From contig NC_066266.1 in NCBI RefSeq assembly GCF_905404315.1, positions 937,501 to 1,001,500 on the forward strand: a stretch of DNA of 64,000 bases. Reading direction: 5' to 3'. Positions 43,801 to 46,650 of the stretch are shown in pieces. A program made the translations under genes and the position numbers. Every line of letters starts with the position of its first letter. Within the stretch, counting starts at the first letter, position 1. Below the pieces are notes generated by a model that saw nothing but the letters and a program-made list of their open reading frames with translations, did no database searches and was not told the DNA's origin. The stretch is from Leptidea sinapis (Eukaryota > Arthropoda > Insecta > Lepidoptera > Pieridae).

Positions 43801-46650
43801 AAATCTTCAAATTAATTAACTTAAAAAATACAAAGGACCTATGGGGCCATTCTACTAATATAGTAAAATACATATTTGACATTATAGCACCTGAATTAGC
43901 AATAATATTTAACGAATGCATAGATGAGGGTGTTTTCCCTTGTGAAATACAGCAAAGCAGCCTTGTTTAAATCGGGCAGTTCTTTTGATCCTGCTAATTT
44001 CAGGCCTATTTCAGTGCTGTCTGTTTTTAGTAAAATTTATGAAAAACTTTTGCTTCAGCAGCTACAAATTCATTTTTGTAAACTAACAAAAATCAATTTG
44101 GTTTCACTAGGGGCTTATCTACAATTAATGCGGGTACTAGACTCATTGAGCACATCTTTGATGCCTAGGAAGAGTCACAGGATGGATTGGGCATTTTTTG
44201 TGATTTGTCCAAAGCATTTGACTGCGTCCACCATGAAACGTTACTCCTAAAACTAAAGCATTATGGTGTAAAAAATAGCCATGATATTGTATTGTTTGCT
44301 GATGATACTTCACTTATTTTTAAAGTGAAACGAAGTGCAGATATTGATGACGAGGTAAACGAGGTGCACTCTCAAAGAAAGTGCGTTGGTTTGAGATGAA
44401 TAATCTGCACTTAAACAGTAAAAATACCAAGTGTTTACGGTTCATTACACCAAACACAGCGGAGGTACAAACCAACGTACTTATAAATGACCAGAAATTA
44501 CAACTTGTGGACACTACGGTCTTTTTGGGTATCACGTTAGAGAAAAAGTTCTGTGTTCAGTGGGGTCCACATATTGCCCATCTAGCAGATAGACTCAGTT
44601 CTGCGGCATATGCAGTTAGAAAGATTATAGAGTACACTGATGTTGCGACCGCTGGATTGGTGTACTTCAGTTATTTTCACAGCATCATGACGTACGGTAT
44701 TTTACTATGGCGTATATATATATCAGCTTGCTTATAGACAGTCTCTCAAAGAAAAATTTAAAGAAATAAATATTATGACTGTTCATTGTCAGTACATTTA
44801 TGAAAACTTAATATACGTTAACAAAAATCGTCAGCTTTTTGCTCTTAATAGTGATTTTCATTATTATAACACTGGAAATAAGGGATTGCTTTTAACTAAT
44901 TCTAGTAGCCTTCATAAGATACATAAAAGCCTTAAGTTTAAATGTATACAGTTTTATAATAAAGTCCCAGCCACTGTTCAGGCATTATCTATAAATAAAT
45001 TTAAATGTTTTATAAAAAAATGCCTCTGTCGTAAATCCTATTACTCCAGAGCTGAATATCTAAGTGATCGGACAGCCTAGGACTAGATTATGATTATTGT
45101 ATAGCAATAGCAAGGAAAGTACAATATCCTATACTTTTATTAAAAAGAGCGCAAAAAAAGAATGCTGGGAGAGGTTCTTGCGCCGCTTCTTCTCTCTCAG
45201 AGCGCCATTTGTTTCCAAAGCGGTAGTAGTATCTAGTATATTAGAAATGACATCAAAAATAATTCTAAAGGAATCAATTTTGAGAAAATAAATGCCCTAT
45301 ATACCAGTTACTGGCAGCTGTCTTGAATGGTTTTGAAATAATTGGGTAAATACCAAACCATTTTTACACTAAGGTGAAAGTAATAATTGTCACTATATTT
45401 TACACTAAGTTCAAATCCTTCTGTACGGGTTGATTTTTACTCCATTAACGGTTCTAGTAAACAACAAACATTATTTTGATGATTATTGATTGGGCAACAA
45501 AAGTCGTAAACGCTTATTTAAGCATTATTATGAGAAACATTACAATTATAATGTTGAGGAATTCTAAATATAACATGTAAAAAGATATTCCAAGTTGTTT
45601 AAGTAGTTTGTCATGAAGCGAAGACACGTTTCATTGCAGATAAAATTAAAAACAGTAATAATAATCTTTTATTAACAACTTAATTGAAGCAACTTAGAAT
45701 ATAATTAATAATGAAACTGGAAGGTAAAGTTGTCTTAACACTTCTGTGTACTTAAATATTAATTATCGTTGTATAAATTCGGAAATAGAGATTGCAAACG
45801 AATTTCGTAAATTCTCCGAAATCCCAATTATTACAACAAAAGTCCTAAACTCTTCACCAAAAGCAGCACAGGATATGCTTAAATTACATGTCAGTACCAA
45901 TATGTTCCATTGATTTGAAAAAGTATGTTAACGGTAGTGATATACTAAAAATCTTCAAATCAATAAACCTAAAAAAGAAAAAGGACCTATACAATGAATT
46001 CTCTTATGGTTCATGCATCCAATATACGATAAGTACCTAGTTTATATTTACAGTTTATTGTTTAGTATTTTTTATTGCTATTTAATATTATTTAAACATG
46101 ATTCATATATTGGATGCAGTAACTTACAAACTAATTTGTTATGTATTATGTACAGCCATTGTAAAATACTTTATTTTATTGAAAAGCGTGGCCGTTGAGT
46201 TTCTTGTATGTTCTTCTCACGAGCTTTCCTTTATCCAAACATATGGTAGATTCAGAAATTTAAAAGAAATATTTATAGTGACGATTCAATAGGGTTTACT
46301 TATATATTTCATATGTCAAATATCGTTTATTTGACTTTGACGTTATGCGAGGCTTAAAACATTTTAGAATGCCTTTGCATTTGTCCTGCATACTTTGCAT
46401 CATGCATGCATGAACACGCGTCACTGAATGTTTGATTCAGTAATAATTAAATTATTTCACGCTTTTGATTGTTTTTAAGGATTTTATCGAAAGTGTTTTC
46501 ATGAATTAGAATATTAAAGCGTAGTAAATATATACCTACTCCTAGTAGTAAGTATTACTAGGTGAAAATGTAGGTATTATACTATTTTATTTGTTTTTAT
46601 ATTTAATTTGAACGCAATATTGACAGGACCAACCGAGCAACGGAGGCTGA
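4729..46650 (+). CDS. RhoGEF2: RhoGEF2/ARHGEF11-12-type Rho guanine nucleotide exchange factor, 19 exons
   Basis: Seen: nineteen exons join in phase: 4729-4838, 11673-11776, 12238-12354, 13026-13267, 13528-13712, 14575-14751, 15511-15664, 16677-16789, 16993-17106, 20099-20196, 20548-20788, 22335-22471, 24255-24377, 26288-26374, 26784-26930, 28037-28198, 40362-40529, 42781-42839, 46627-46650. They give 853 codons and a TGA. All junctions are AG/GT. Family knowledge: the DH core (RQEVI, HVRWLKVL, QRLTKYQLLL) followed by a PH domain (FEDSLVLLQ, ending WVRLIQE) is most like PDZ-RhoGEF/LARG and fly RhoGEF2. These proteins load GTP on Rho1/RhoA downstream of G-alpha-12/13 and drive cortical actomyosin contraction. 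The acidic, coiled C-terminal tail also fits. Odd: no PDZ, RGS or C1 domain is visible, so upstream exons may lie outside the window or this is a short isoform. Exon 17 carries a 151-bp tandem array. Family call strong; membership of exon 1 less sure. Confidence 0.88.
4857..5135 (+). repeat. Interspersed repeat R1, longest copy
   Basis: Recurrent blocks taatgtgtaagcattatt, tttcggtctgaa, aaatgagacttaacatctta and gagcggcactgcattgtaa are shared with 25070-25265, 55160-55330, 56885-57145 and 57985-58150. All five copies have the same orientation. It is non-coding; class not determined. Confidence 0.7.
5136..7055. other. Intron sequence without recognised features
   Basis: AT-rich, many stops in all frames. 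A small palindromic stretch (aaggtgatggtaagtcacctt) lies near 5930-5950. Nothing else supported. Confidence 0.5.
7506..8791 (-). mobile_element. mariner element with TIRs and TA target duplication
   Basis: 1286 bp bounded by inverted repeats of about 29 bp (cgagggcggcactgaaaa at the left; the right end matches with a few changes). It is flanked by TA at 7504-7505 and 8792-8793. Length and TA duplication are standard for mariner. It is inserted inside an older LINE in the first intron of the RhoGEF gene. Confidence 0.92.
7571..8621 (-). pseudogene. mariner transposase, disrupted
   Basis: A DD34D-type transposase. FRAMIYYDFRRGLTQKQC (N-terminal helix-turn-helix) and TYREIQATLDIGMSQIQIYL are readable, then GDES (first catalytic Asp), HHDNASSH (second) and YSPDLSPND (third), ending FRGEYFEKQ. 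A TAG stands where Trp normally follows GDES (about 8151-8149). Frame changes occur after about residue 100 and near 7810 and 7770. The protein cannot be made intact, so the copy is non-autonomous. Confidence 0.88.
9231..11672. other. Long AT-rich intron stretch, no gene seen
   Basis: Intron before RhoGEF exon 2. Pyrimidine-rich patches lie at 10130-10200 and 11000-11330. No coding potential, splice-bounded ORF or strong repeat recognised. Confidence 0.5.
11673..11776 (+). CDS. RhoGEF2: RhoGEF exon 2 (Ser-rich linker)
   Basis: Acceptor cgacag|TGACC, donor CAAG|gtagat, phase 2 in and phase 1 out. It encodes DLEPGAATAPSG followed by a run of serines and SNESNTVAAEQQ. This is low-complexity linker preceding the DH domain. 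Confidence 0.75.
12238..12354 (+). CDS. RhoGEF2: RhoGEF exon 3 (acidic lead-in and DH start)
   Basis: Acceptor gattcag|AATGG, donor CATG|gttagt. It encodes EWSEEEEPLAAQWSDSLP, then LRKRQEVIHG. RQEVI begins helix 1 of the DH domain in PDZ-RhoGEF/LARG relatives. A lepidopteran repeat starts shortly after the donor. Confidence 0.88.
12372..12590 (+). repeat. Interspersed repeat R3 (retroelement 3' end), copy 1
   Basis: Contains gtcacttgatgttaagtgat, caccgccgcccacatcctcc and gttgccggcctttaag. The minus strand reads TKLWNELPCEVLRCD, like the C-terminus of insect LINE reverse transcriptases. A second copy in opposite orientation lies at 42272-42470. It starts about 17 bases past the exon 3 donor. 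Confidence 0.6.
13026..13267 (+). CDS. RhoGEF2: RhoGEF exon 4 (DH domain, conserved region 1)
   Basis: Acceptor attccag|AGTTA, donor ACACG|gtgaga, phase 1 in and phase 0 out. It encodes ELIVSEGSHVRWLKVLGG, then LLPVEELRALFPNLPSV and LYTELKSVRNE. This is the first conserved DH helix and the region that contacts switch I of Rho. Confidence 0.92.
13528..13712 (+). CDS. RhoGEF2: RhoGEF exon 5 (DH middle)
   Basis: Acceptor ttttcag|TTAGG, donor CAGCG|gtaagg, phase 0 in and phase 2 out. It encodes YASCLSRFCRGQRMALEAL, RRKKNKELHTFL and RCGRLQLRDLLACVWQ. The last part begins the highly conserved DH helix that continues in exon 6. Confidence 0.92.
13911..14255 (+). repeat. Interspersed repeat R2, copy 1
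   Basis: About 340 bp including gtggccgttgagtttcttgt, cacgagctc and atttgacgttgac. It recurs at 46003-46345 in the same orientation. It resembles a LINE 3' end; non-coding. Confidence 0.6.
14575..14751 (+). CDS. RhoGEF2: RhoGEF exon 6 (DH conserved region 3)
   Basis: Acceptor ggacag|GTTGA, donor CATCG|gtatgt, phase 2 in and out. Across the junction it reads QRLTKYQLLLESIL, the DH signature helix. ESEEDMAQLRRAINTAKEV and DTAIRTAENEHR then lead towards the PH domain. Confidence 0.92.
15511..15664 (+). CDS. RhoGEF2: RhoGEF exon 7 (DH-PH linker and first PH strands)
   Basis: Acceptor tgttcag|TCTGC, donor GTGCTA|gtgagt, phase 2 in and phase 0 out. It encodes LRTIQSKLEVRLP, WDELRRLELSARELRTEGEL and TDNKKMAVL. 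In ARHGEF11/12 this stretch links DH to PH and begins the PH beta-sandwich. Confidence 0.9.
15685..15768. repeat. Fragment of the hammerhead-bearing inverted-repeat family
   Basis: Contains cacgtgtcgaattgttt, then acaaat and agc.gatttaacactaaa, the same order as at 23827-23880. It begins about 20 bases into the intron after RhoGEF exon 7. The ribozyme-like core itself is absent. Confidence 0.5.
15765..15965 (-). repeat. LINE fragment (same family as 28755-29290)
   Basis: Non-identical match to the segment containing ttgttttgtacattttctgg and agtaggcataacaggttta at 29045-29160. Confidence 0.5.
16090..16565 (+). repeat. LINE family C 3' fragment
   Basis: Matches 44870-45295 (aataaagtccc, ctgaatatctaa.tgatc, agcgccatttatttcc, ggaatcaattttgagaaaat). 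Its terminus ends in aataaatgcc. It is 5' truncated and interrupted by a (CA)n microsatellite. Confidence 0.65.
16167..16190. repeat. (CA)12 microsatellite
   Basis: Uninterrupted CA dinucleotide run inside the LINE fragment. Confidence 0.95.
16677..16789 (+). CDS. RhoGEF2: RhoGEF exon 8 (PH domain)
   Basis: Acceptor cattcag|GCGCT, donor AAATG|gtgagc, phase 0 in and phase 2 out. It encodes ALMFEDSLVLLQRENDKFLL and SQNVLLSPLIKW, the characteristic middle PH strands of this RhoGEF subfamily. Confidence 0.92.
16993..17106 (+). CDS. RhoGEF2: RhoGEF exon 9 (PH domain)
   Basis: Acceptor ctcgcag|GGATA, donor GCAAC|gtaagt, phase 2 in and out. It encodes DTVLFRPNAAVRNTFFLMN and GIQMHELSANTPAEYAT, the late PH strands. 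A palindromic-ended MITE starts 13 bases downstream of the exon. Confidence 0.92.
17119..17401. mobile_element. MITE M1 with self-complementary ends
   Basis: The left end gaagtgacacttctttat and the right end ataaagaagtttcacttc are inverted copies (17 of 18). Each end is itself close to palindromic (gaagtg...cacttc). Related copies are at 18859-19236, 21235-21664 and about 57290-57665. It has no ORF. It sits 13 bases after exon 9. Confidence 0.6.
17402..18726. other. Intron 9, mostly degenerate repeat
   Basis: AT-rich. 17510-17640 and 18005-18110 contain phrases typical of insect retroelement tails (such as ttgataaaatttagtatgca). No gene seen. Confidence 0.4.
18727..19236. mobile_element. MITE M1, copy with duplicated left end
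   Basis: The left-end motif gaagtgaaa.cttctttacaatcgttgtgattt occurs twice (18727 and 18859). The right end ggtttcacttc lies at 19226-19236. The two left ends suggest partial tandem duplication or a nested insertion. Confidence 0.5.
19455..19790 (+). pseudogene. Degenerate Arg/Ala/Glu-rich repeat protein, possibly Helitron-associated
   Basis: Frames read MTRKQISNVSQSSQR, then EQRRSEQAARQADVRA, VDARRHEKDIRKATASEA and SRRHEHVHLMAKQCASETA. These are degenerate charged units of about 22 residues, of the kind preceding helicase domains in insect Helitron-type proteins. No helicase is present and frame changes occur. The Helitron link is a guess from memory of the repeat style. Confidence 0.35.
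20099..20196 (+). CDS. RhoGEF2: RhoGEF exon 10 (PH C-terminal helix)
   Basis: Acceptor gtttcag|ATGGG, donor CTCAG|gtatgt, phase 2 in and phase 1 out. WVRLIQESPLARLAEAKSMI is the terminal PH helix, with the usual tryptophan. A His/Ser-rich stretch (SHHHSRSADDS) follows. Confidence 0.9.
20548..20788 (+). CDS. RhoGEF2: RhoGEF exon 11 (charged, disordered tail)
   Basis: Acceptor atttcag|GGATA, donor AATAG|gtgagt, phase 1 in and phase 2 out. It encodes 80 residues rich in Asp, Glu, Ser, Lys and Thr, such as RDIPEAIREKESTDTDLDRA. It is probably disordered; no domain recognised. Confidence 0.85.
21235..21664. mobile_element. MITE M1, long form
   Basis: Left end gaagtgaagacttcttta, right end ggtttcacttc. 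About 430 bp that aligns through its length with 57290-57720, including cctgtagctatacagctg and the final tctacaactgccaattt. Confidence 0.6.
21947..22255. mobile_element. Fold-back element with arms of about 75 bp
   Basis: The left arm (21947-22018) and right arm (22168-22255) are inverted copies, for example aaaacaatataatatgcac against gtgcatattatattgtttt. Outer ends carry aaaaaccgacttcaaaaa. The spacer is about 150 bp. The element lies 80 bases upstream of exon 12. No ORF. Confidence 0.7.
22335..22471 (+). CDS. RhoGEF2: RhoGEF exon 12
   Basis: Acceptor ttttcag|ACAAG, donor ATACAG|gtgaat, phase 2 in and phase 1 out. It encodes QVTVGRITTHVGFPEEQG and VVGPVGDLHTAHTVLSHT. No domain recognised; fold unknown. 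Confidence 0.82.
22472..23706. other. Intron 12, no gene seen
   Basis: AT-rich, with a short GT run near 23188. Nothing coding recognised. Confidence 0.4.
23707..23895 (+). ncRNA. Hammerhead-ribozyme-like motif inside a 37-bp perfect inverted repeat (Penelope-type terminal sequence)
   Basis: The arms 23707-23743 and 23859-23895 are perfect inverted copies. Between them lie a 13-bp hairpin (23753-23765 / 23771-23783) and a hammerhead-like core: CTGAGGA (23800-23806), an extra T, stem GCCTC/GAGGC (23808-23812 / 23818-23822), GAAA (23823-23826), then CACGTGTC (23827-23834), whose GTC would be the cleavage triplet. Helix III would be two pairs with an ACGT loop. Helix I could form from GA/TC plus TTGT/ACAA around an internal loop. 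Penelope-like elements are known to carry minimal hammerheads. Catalytic activity is inferred, not shown. Confidence 0.5.
24255..24377 (+). CDS. RhoGEF2: RhoGEF exon 13 (predicted helix)
   Basis: Acceptor tgtacag|AGCGA, donor TGCCG|gtaagt, phase 1 in and out. ERLSRLDEAISRALLAKSTV then GVPMDSFTHLSELAA looks like an amphipathic helix of the C-terminal coiled region. Confidence 0.85.
24585..24800 (+). pseudogene. LINE reverse-transcriptase C-terminal fragment
   Basis: Reads LYKAQIRPHMEYCSHLWAGA then PQYQLLPFDRI, a standard C-terminal motif of insect jockey-like RTs. No catalytic boxes. Confidence 0.6.
25070..25265 (+). repeat. Interspersed repeat R1, degenerate copy
   Basis: Shares gatgccgg, the phrase around taccacagcgg, and gtctcaaagtgacgagcgca with the other R1 copies. 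Confidence 0.45.
25370..25500 (+). pseudogene. Possible THAP-domain remnant
   Basis: Encodes TKCSVKNCSNNS near 25388-25425, the typical start of a THAP C2CH zinc finger as found in P-element-like transposases and host factors. The rest of the domain cannot be read. Weak. Confidence 0.3.
26025..26165 (+). repeat. tRNA-derived SINE
   Basis: A-box-like gcgtcagttggcaggagcgc (about 26039-26058) and B-box-like gcgggttcgagtgcc (26080-26094) have tRNA spacing and are followed by a non-tRNA body (ttggttacaaatgtaatttg). Confidence 0.6.
26288..26374 (+). CDS. RhoGEF2: RhoGEF exon 14 (acidic)
   Basis: Acceptor gtttag|ATTTG, donor GCAAG|gtgcgt, phase 1 in and out. It encodes DLSGELRADEEFSDAEPD and IHQLLLAAQAQ: an acidic stretch followed by a short helix. 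Confidence 0.85.
26784..26930 (+). CDS. RhoGEF2: RhoGEF exon 15 (Ala/Arg-rich, VRRD repeat)
   Basis: Acceptor cttcag|CTAAT, donor AAAG|gtcagt, phase 1 in and out. It encodes NQLTEALSNALTVSEASAV, then ARAVRRDVRRDVRRDLC, a tandem Val-Arg-Arg-Asp motif, and a C-x2-C pair (CTACGDAPK). No complete zinc site is visible. Confidence 0.83.
26931..28036. other. Intron 15, no gene seen
   Basis: AT-rich with one GC-richer patch at 27720-27790. No supported feature. Confidence 0.4.
28037..28198 (+). CDS. RhoGEF2: RhoGEF exon 16
   Basis: Acceptor attccag|AATTA, donor GTTAT|gtaagt, phase 1 in and out. It encodes ELDQSVSVDEIPLSKLREIT and a near-repeat of DQLDQSVRSVDQL. It is followed by a 12.2-kb intron filled with retroelements. 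Confidence 0.85.
28755..29290 (-). mobile_element. 5'-truncated LINE 3' end
   Basis: Minus-strand frame reads TVASQYIFDNVLYVHKHIEE and SRNCDIHNVNKKNKHKPVM, the C-terminal part of a jockey/CR1-like RT. It is followed by the shared 3' UTR (gtctgaggcagtctctttag) and a tail ending aatatttgaatttgag. The same 3' end is at 59176-59312 and, degenerate, at 7060-7500. Confidence 0.7.
29330..30640 (-). pseudogene. Penelope-like element reverse transcriptase, decayed
   Basis: Minus-strand reading in order: LNFAPTPNRIPHEKFSRN and NPPLPNIAHEERRALKNMRD (30561-30355), then SGYFLCNGKYFRQN and VAPVVANIWMEYIENK (29852-29620), the catalytic YFDD (29620-29609), and YRKPTHTDRY (29476-29447). These are Penelope/Poseidon-type RT landmarks. 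Stops and deletions separate them. No GIY-YIG endonuclease was read downstream, so the copy is dead. Confidence 0.75.
30965..34260 (-). mobile_element. Non-LTR retrotransposon A, truncated inside ORF1
   Basis: Antisense to the RhoGEF gene. Its 3' end is a TTTA-repeat tail at 30975-31008, preceded in sense by AATAAAG. The 5' end begins in the C-terminus of ORF1 (a GTIPYYFKK / GTIPFYFKPNK duplication is readable at about 34275-34150) and continues into ORF2. Clade is jockey/CR1-like; exact placement is open. Confidence 0.85.
31238..34201 (-). CDS. LINE A ORF2: endonuclease-reverse transcriptase, intact
   Basis: 987 codons with no internal stop. The N-terminal APE-type endonuclease shows VLHQNVAGF, FTETFIP, RRGGVCILTS, GDFNIN (about residue 183) and SDHN (about 241). 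The reverse transcriptase shows NNYRPIALVSIFSKVFEK, MSKAFDFVSHTILLDKL, GVPQGSVLGPLLF and the catalytic LFADD (about residue 710). A C-terminal region follows. It nicks target DNA and copies the element RNA into the break. The length fits a full ORF2, so the protein could be functional, although the copy lacks most of ORF1 and its promoter. Confidence 0.93.
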   Translation of the reverse strand: MHQRREQFLFILNQIKLMTAKMGKNCFFVPKINNSTCTCKVLHQNVAGFLAKKDLIEIMVEDLQNTDKIDILCFTETFIPKGHESNIKLNGYLLASNYSRIKRRGGVCILTSQGIGSKNLEYLHTLCEPKAFECCGIDIVDKNLFIICIYRTPDSDVSIFFEKLRTVLQKYCKKNKKIIISGDFNINTLNCNKISQQLKQIVQNFNFRLHINLPTRNSTCIDHIISNIDGAIGSLHNYDISDHNTAQILSFESVNIKNKISMFMYKRNYSNYNIEIFKNYLKSLSFNEVYEEKNFNNAFSKFHSLVTLLYRLCFPRIKIKNMESNGKPKWITKGIRISCKIKRVLRYRKCRKKDDSNKNNYLKYARTLKYCIATSKKLSNTHYVANSKNICYATWRIIKNETKSNNSDTCIESVIVNNNEINNTKDIANSFNDYWINLTNSSDKCLTKRKLKPCINQNKTGSSIFLNPVTENETLKIIQLLRNTKAVGYDEILTKIIKICKDELVPVITYLINLSFETGEFPDALKLSVVKPLHKKDDKKQLNNYRPIALVSIFSKVFEKAMYGRLTIFFTKNNIINKQQFGFQKNKSTTLAAFKLVNKIAENIDSKKPTCVIFFDMSKAFDFVSHTILLDKLEQNGVRGPALNWMESYLKDRKQCVEINSIDEKATIIAQQSNFKLNRFGVPQGSVLGPLLFLIYINDLPSVTKNDCYLFADDISIIMTCNNKNEIDIYESEINNEINTVVNWLEDNNLQVNIKKTSFMQFSLSNRSNNYSLKINYTNTQIEEALHVQFLGVLLDKNLKWKEHVDMVCQKIDRYVYVLYRLRKTALQSTVLAAYHGYVASVLRYGLILWGNSSEANRAFMAQKRCLRAMTGAFYLDSCEPLFKELRILPFPCMYIYEICIFVKQHDHLFTKARDIYPRNTRNGDRLVIAHKFHNASYGKCSYVMCIKIFNKLPPSLRVLPVQRFKKDLFTWLIDKCFYSINEMLTH
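34310..34694 (-). pseudogene. 385-bp fragment of LINE B ORF2 fused to the 5' end of LINE A
   Basis: Encodes the same RT C-terminal residues as 35769-36153 (MISDIAFLLKIAQNEVDCPD, SSTALRYSRLLYIPQSS). It appears identical over 385 bp at a constant offset of 1459. At 34310 it joins element A sequence directly. On the other side an A-rich run follows (34715-34748). Confidence 0.85.
34695..35570. other. Intron sequence between LINE A and LINE B
   Basis: Starts with an A-rich run (34715-34748), then AT-rich unique-looking sequence. No gene seen. Confidence 0.4.
35753..38064 (-). pseudogene. LINE B ORF2, reverse transcriptase part
   Basis: RT motifs: NISNYRPISKLCIISKVFEK, YTDFSKAFDRIRHDILL, SSGVPQGSLLGPLLFAIFL and the catalytic CFADDIKIY, then DLGVLLDSKL. 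A second 1-nt frame change near 36285 separates it from the C-terminus (RGHLEYASQIWNPLYSTYI to IMKTFFES). No RNase H was recognised. Confidence 0.88.
38046..38663 (-). pseudogene. LINE B ORF2, endonuclease part
   Basis: APE-type endonuclease: YYQNTRGLRTK, LTETWLLDGI, SRGGGVLIATR, IIGDFNMSNIIWN. It runs into a stop after a shift at a run of six T (about 38078). The other frame continues with LAFLGLKQFNGIR. The break is 1 nt and could be mutation or a homopolymer error. Confidence 0.85.
38641..39171 (-). CDS. Hydrophobic 176-codon ORF between ORF1 and ORF2 of LINE B
   Basis: It starts 30 bases after the ORF1 stop and overlaps the ORF2 start by 23 bases. Nearly the whole product is hydrophobic, with about six membrane-like runs (PLAFLMFILIL, LLYILFLVYVLLSY, LLYLYVVILLAY). 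A segment is duplicated within it (SYARLLY... / CARLLYL..., DNA period 138 bp). No family recognised. AT-rich sequence readily gives such ORFs, so it may not be translated. Confidence 0.3.
   Translation of the reverse strand: MPLAFLMFILILKYFRVTDKLLLTCVFYYIHLLMIQFINMSYARLLYILFLVYVLLSYETKKCGCNLMLFVKLDSNIMYNLLMYQLIIICARLLYLYVVILLAYETIRSLCILNCCVVIDTYFYGIYVHIIMYMGSIRVSLFLVTNIVRFSVCYTSFELLFNQIMLLFINGYFSYK
39201..40136 (-). CDS. LINE B ORF1: PHD-like zinc finger and coiled-coil protein
   Basis: 311 codons. It begins MMKCDMCKNEVNDGVQCAGC and continues with Cys-rich spacing through WKCPQCK (C-x2-C ... C-x2-C ... C ... C-x2-C), a PHD/RING-like finger as in ORF1 of several LINE clades. A helical coiled-coil section follows (LATILEEIRKMKQQL to YETLADSINPLTLNVQHLSE), then an RRM/CTD-like C-terminal half (NNVEIKGIPVRTTENLFNIV, TWVKFGKIHFRKND). 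It probably binds element RNA as a multimer. The ORF is intact. Confidence 0.8.
   Translation of the reverse strand: MMKCDMCKNEVNDGVQCAGCKRNLDYSCAGISETGYRKLGPERRAVWKCPQCKVSPISNPITTNTTDSGKLATILEEIRKMKQQLNYLPDLVRDVKCIKTEIADLKAACDFNCAKLDEYGLRLSEVERNCSKYETLADSINPLTLNVQHLSEELSTQEQRSRLNNVEIKGIPVRTTENLFNIVEKLSKVVEHKIDISQINYISRVPSYNSKDKSIVMGFINRYVKEEFIAAARAKKTIMADSIGFVGSTQRVFINDHLTPRSKKLLTQAKTIAKEKKYRYTWVKFGKIHFRKNDSSHVIIIAKESDLNKII
40362..40529 (+). CDS. RhoGEF2: RhoGEF exon 17, source of the 151-bp tandem array
   Basis: The exon encodes LARRLVPLSSALQGALGRL, PALAAERHALRAALAACRE and RH, an Ala/Leu/Arg-rich helix probably in the C-terminal coiled coil. The donor is CCACG|gtgagt at 40530. Two acceptors 12 nt apart (after 40361 and after 40373) both keep the frame, and neither has a good pyrimidine tract. 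The last 132 bases of the exon and its donor are repeated downstream. An in-frame TGA follows the donor immediately (H-G-E-stop), so only splicing at the first donor keeps the frame open to the terminal exons. Confidence 0.85.
40398..42270 (+). repeat. 151-bp tandem array of RhoGEF exon 17 and its splice donor, about 12.4 copies
   Basis: Unit: 132 bp of exon 17 plus 19 bp of intron (gtgagtgacacatccagcg). Identical donors lie at 40530, 40681, 40832, 40983, 41134, 41285, 41436, 41587, 41738, 41889, 42040 and 42191. No variation was noticed except one T-to-A change in the last complete copy (gccgccagcaggg near 42170) and the array edges. It is very GC-rich. No acceptor lies inside the unit. The unit length is not a multiple of three. 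The array ends at repeat R3. Confidence 0.95.
42272..42470 (-). repeat. Interspersed repeat R3, copy 2 (abuts the array)
   Basis: On the minus strand it contains gagcgtacgggtcacctggt, gtgatcagcgccgcc and a run similar to 12410-12560. It sits directly at the end of the 151-bp array. Confidence 0.6.
42781..42839 (+). CDS. RhoGEF2: RhoGEF exon 18
   Basis: Acceptor gccacag|ACAAG, donor ATAGAG|gtctgt, phase 1 in and phase 0 out. It encodes DKLMTEEISFPGMTVDQTIE. The donor is less standard (gtctgt), but both phases match the neighbouring exons. Confidence 0.8.
43080..45295 (+). pseudogene. LINE family C, decayed, 5' truncated
   Basis: In order: endonuclease remnant (LGFNINLLEPSINCTYLKNL, TRITSTTATCLDNIFTN), RT remnants (ANFRPISVLSVFSKIYEKLL, CDLSKAFDCVHHETLLLKL, IVLFADDTSLIFKVKR), then MNNLHLNSKNTKCL and LADRLSSAAYAVRKI. 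The 3' UTR ends in aataaatgcc. Many frame changes and deletions. Sense to the RhoGEF gene, in intron 18. Confidence 0.82.
45480..45985 (+). repeat. Second LINE C fragment
   Basis: Aligns with 43380-43840 (caacaaaagtcgtaaacgct, agcgaagacacgtttc, actcttcaccaaaagcagca). It is an internal segment lacking the 3' end. Confidence 0.6.
46003..46345 (+). repeat. Interspersed repeat R2, copy 2
   Basis: Matches 13911-14255, with gtggccgttgagtttcttgt and atatggtagatt in the same order. Confidence 0.6.
46627..46650 (+). CDS. RhoGEF2: RhoGEF exon 19, C-terminus and stop
   Basis: Acceptor ttgacag|GACCA in phase 0. It encodes DQPSNGG and TGA at 46648-46650. The exon runs on into the 3' UTR, which starts with a GC-richer stretch (46651-46760). 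Confidence 0.72.
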   Translation, partial: DQPSNGG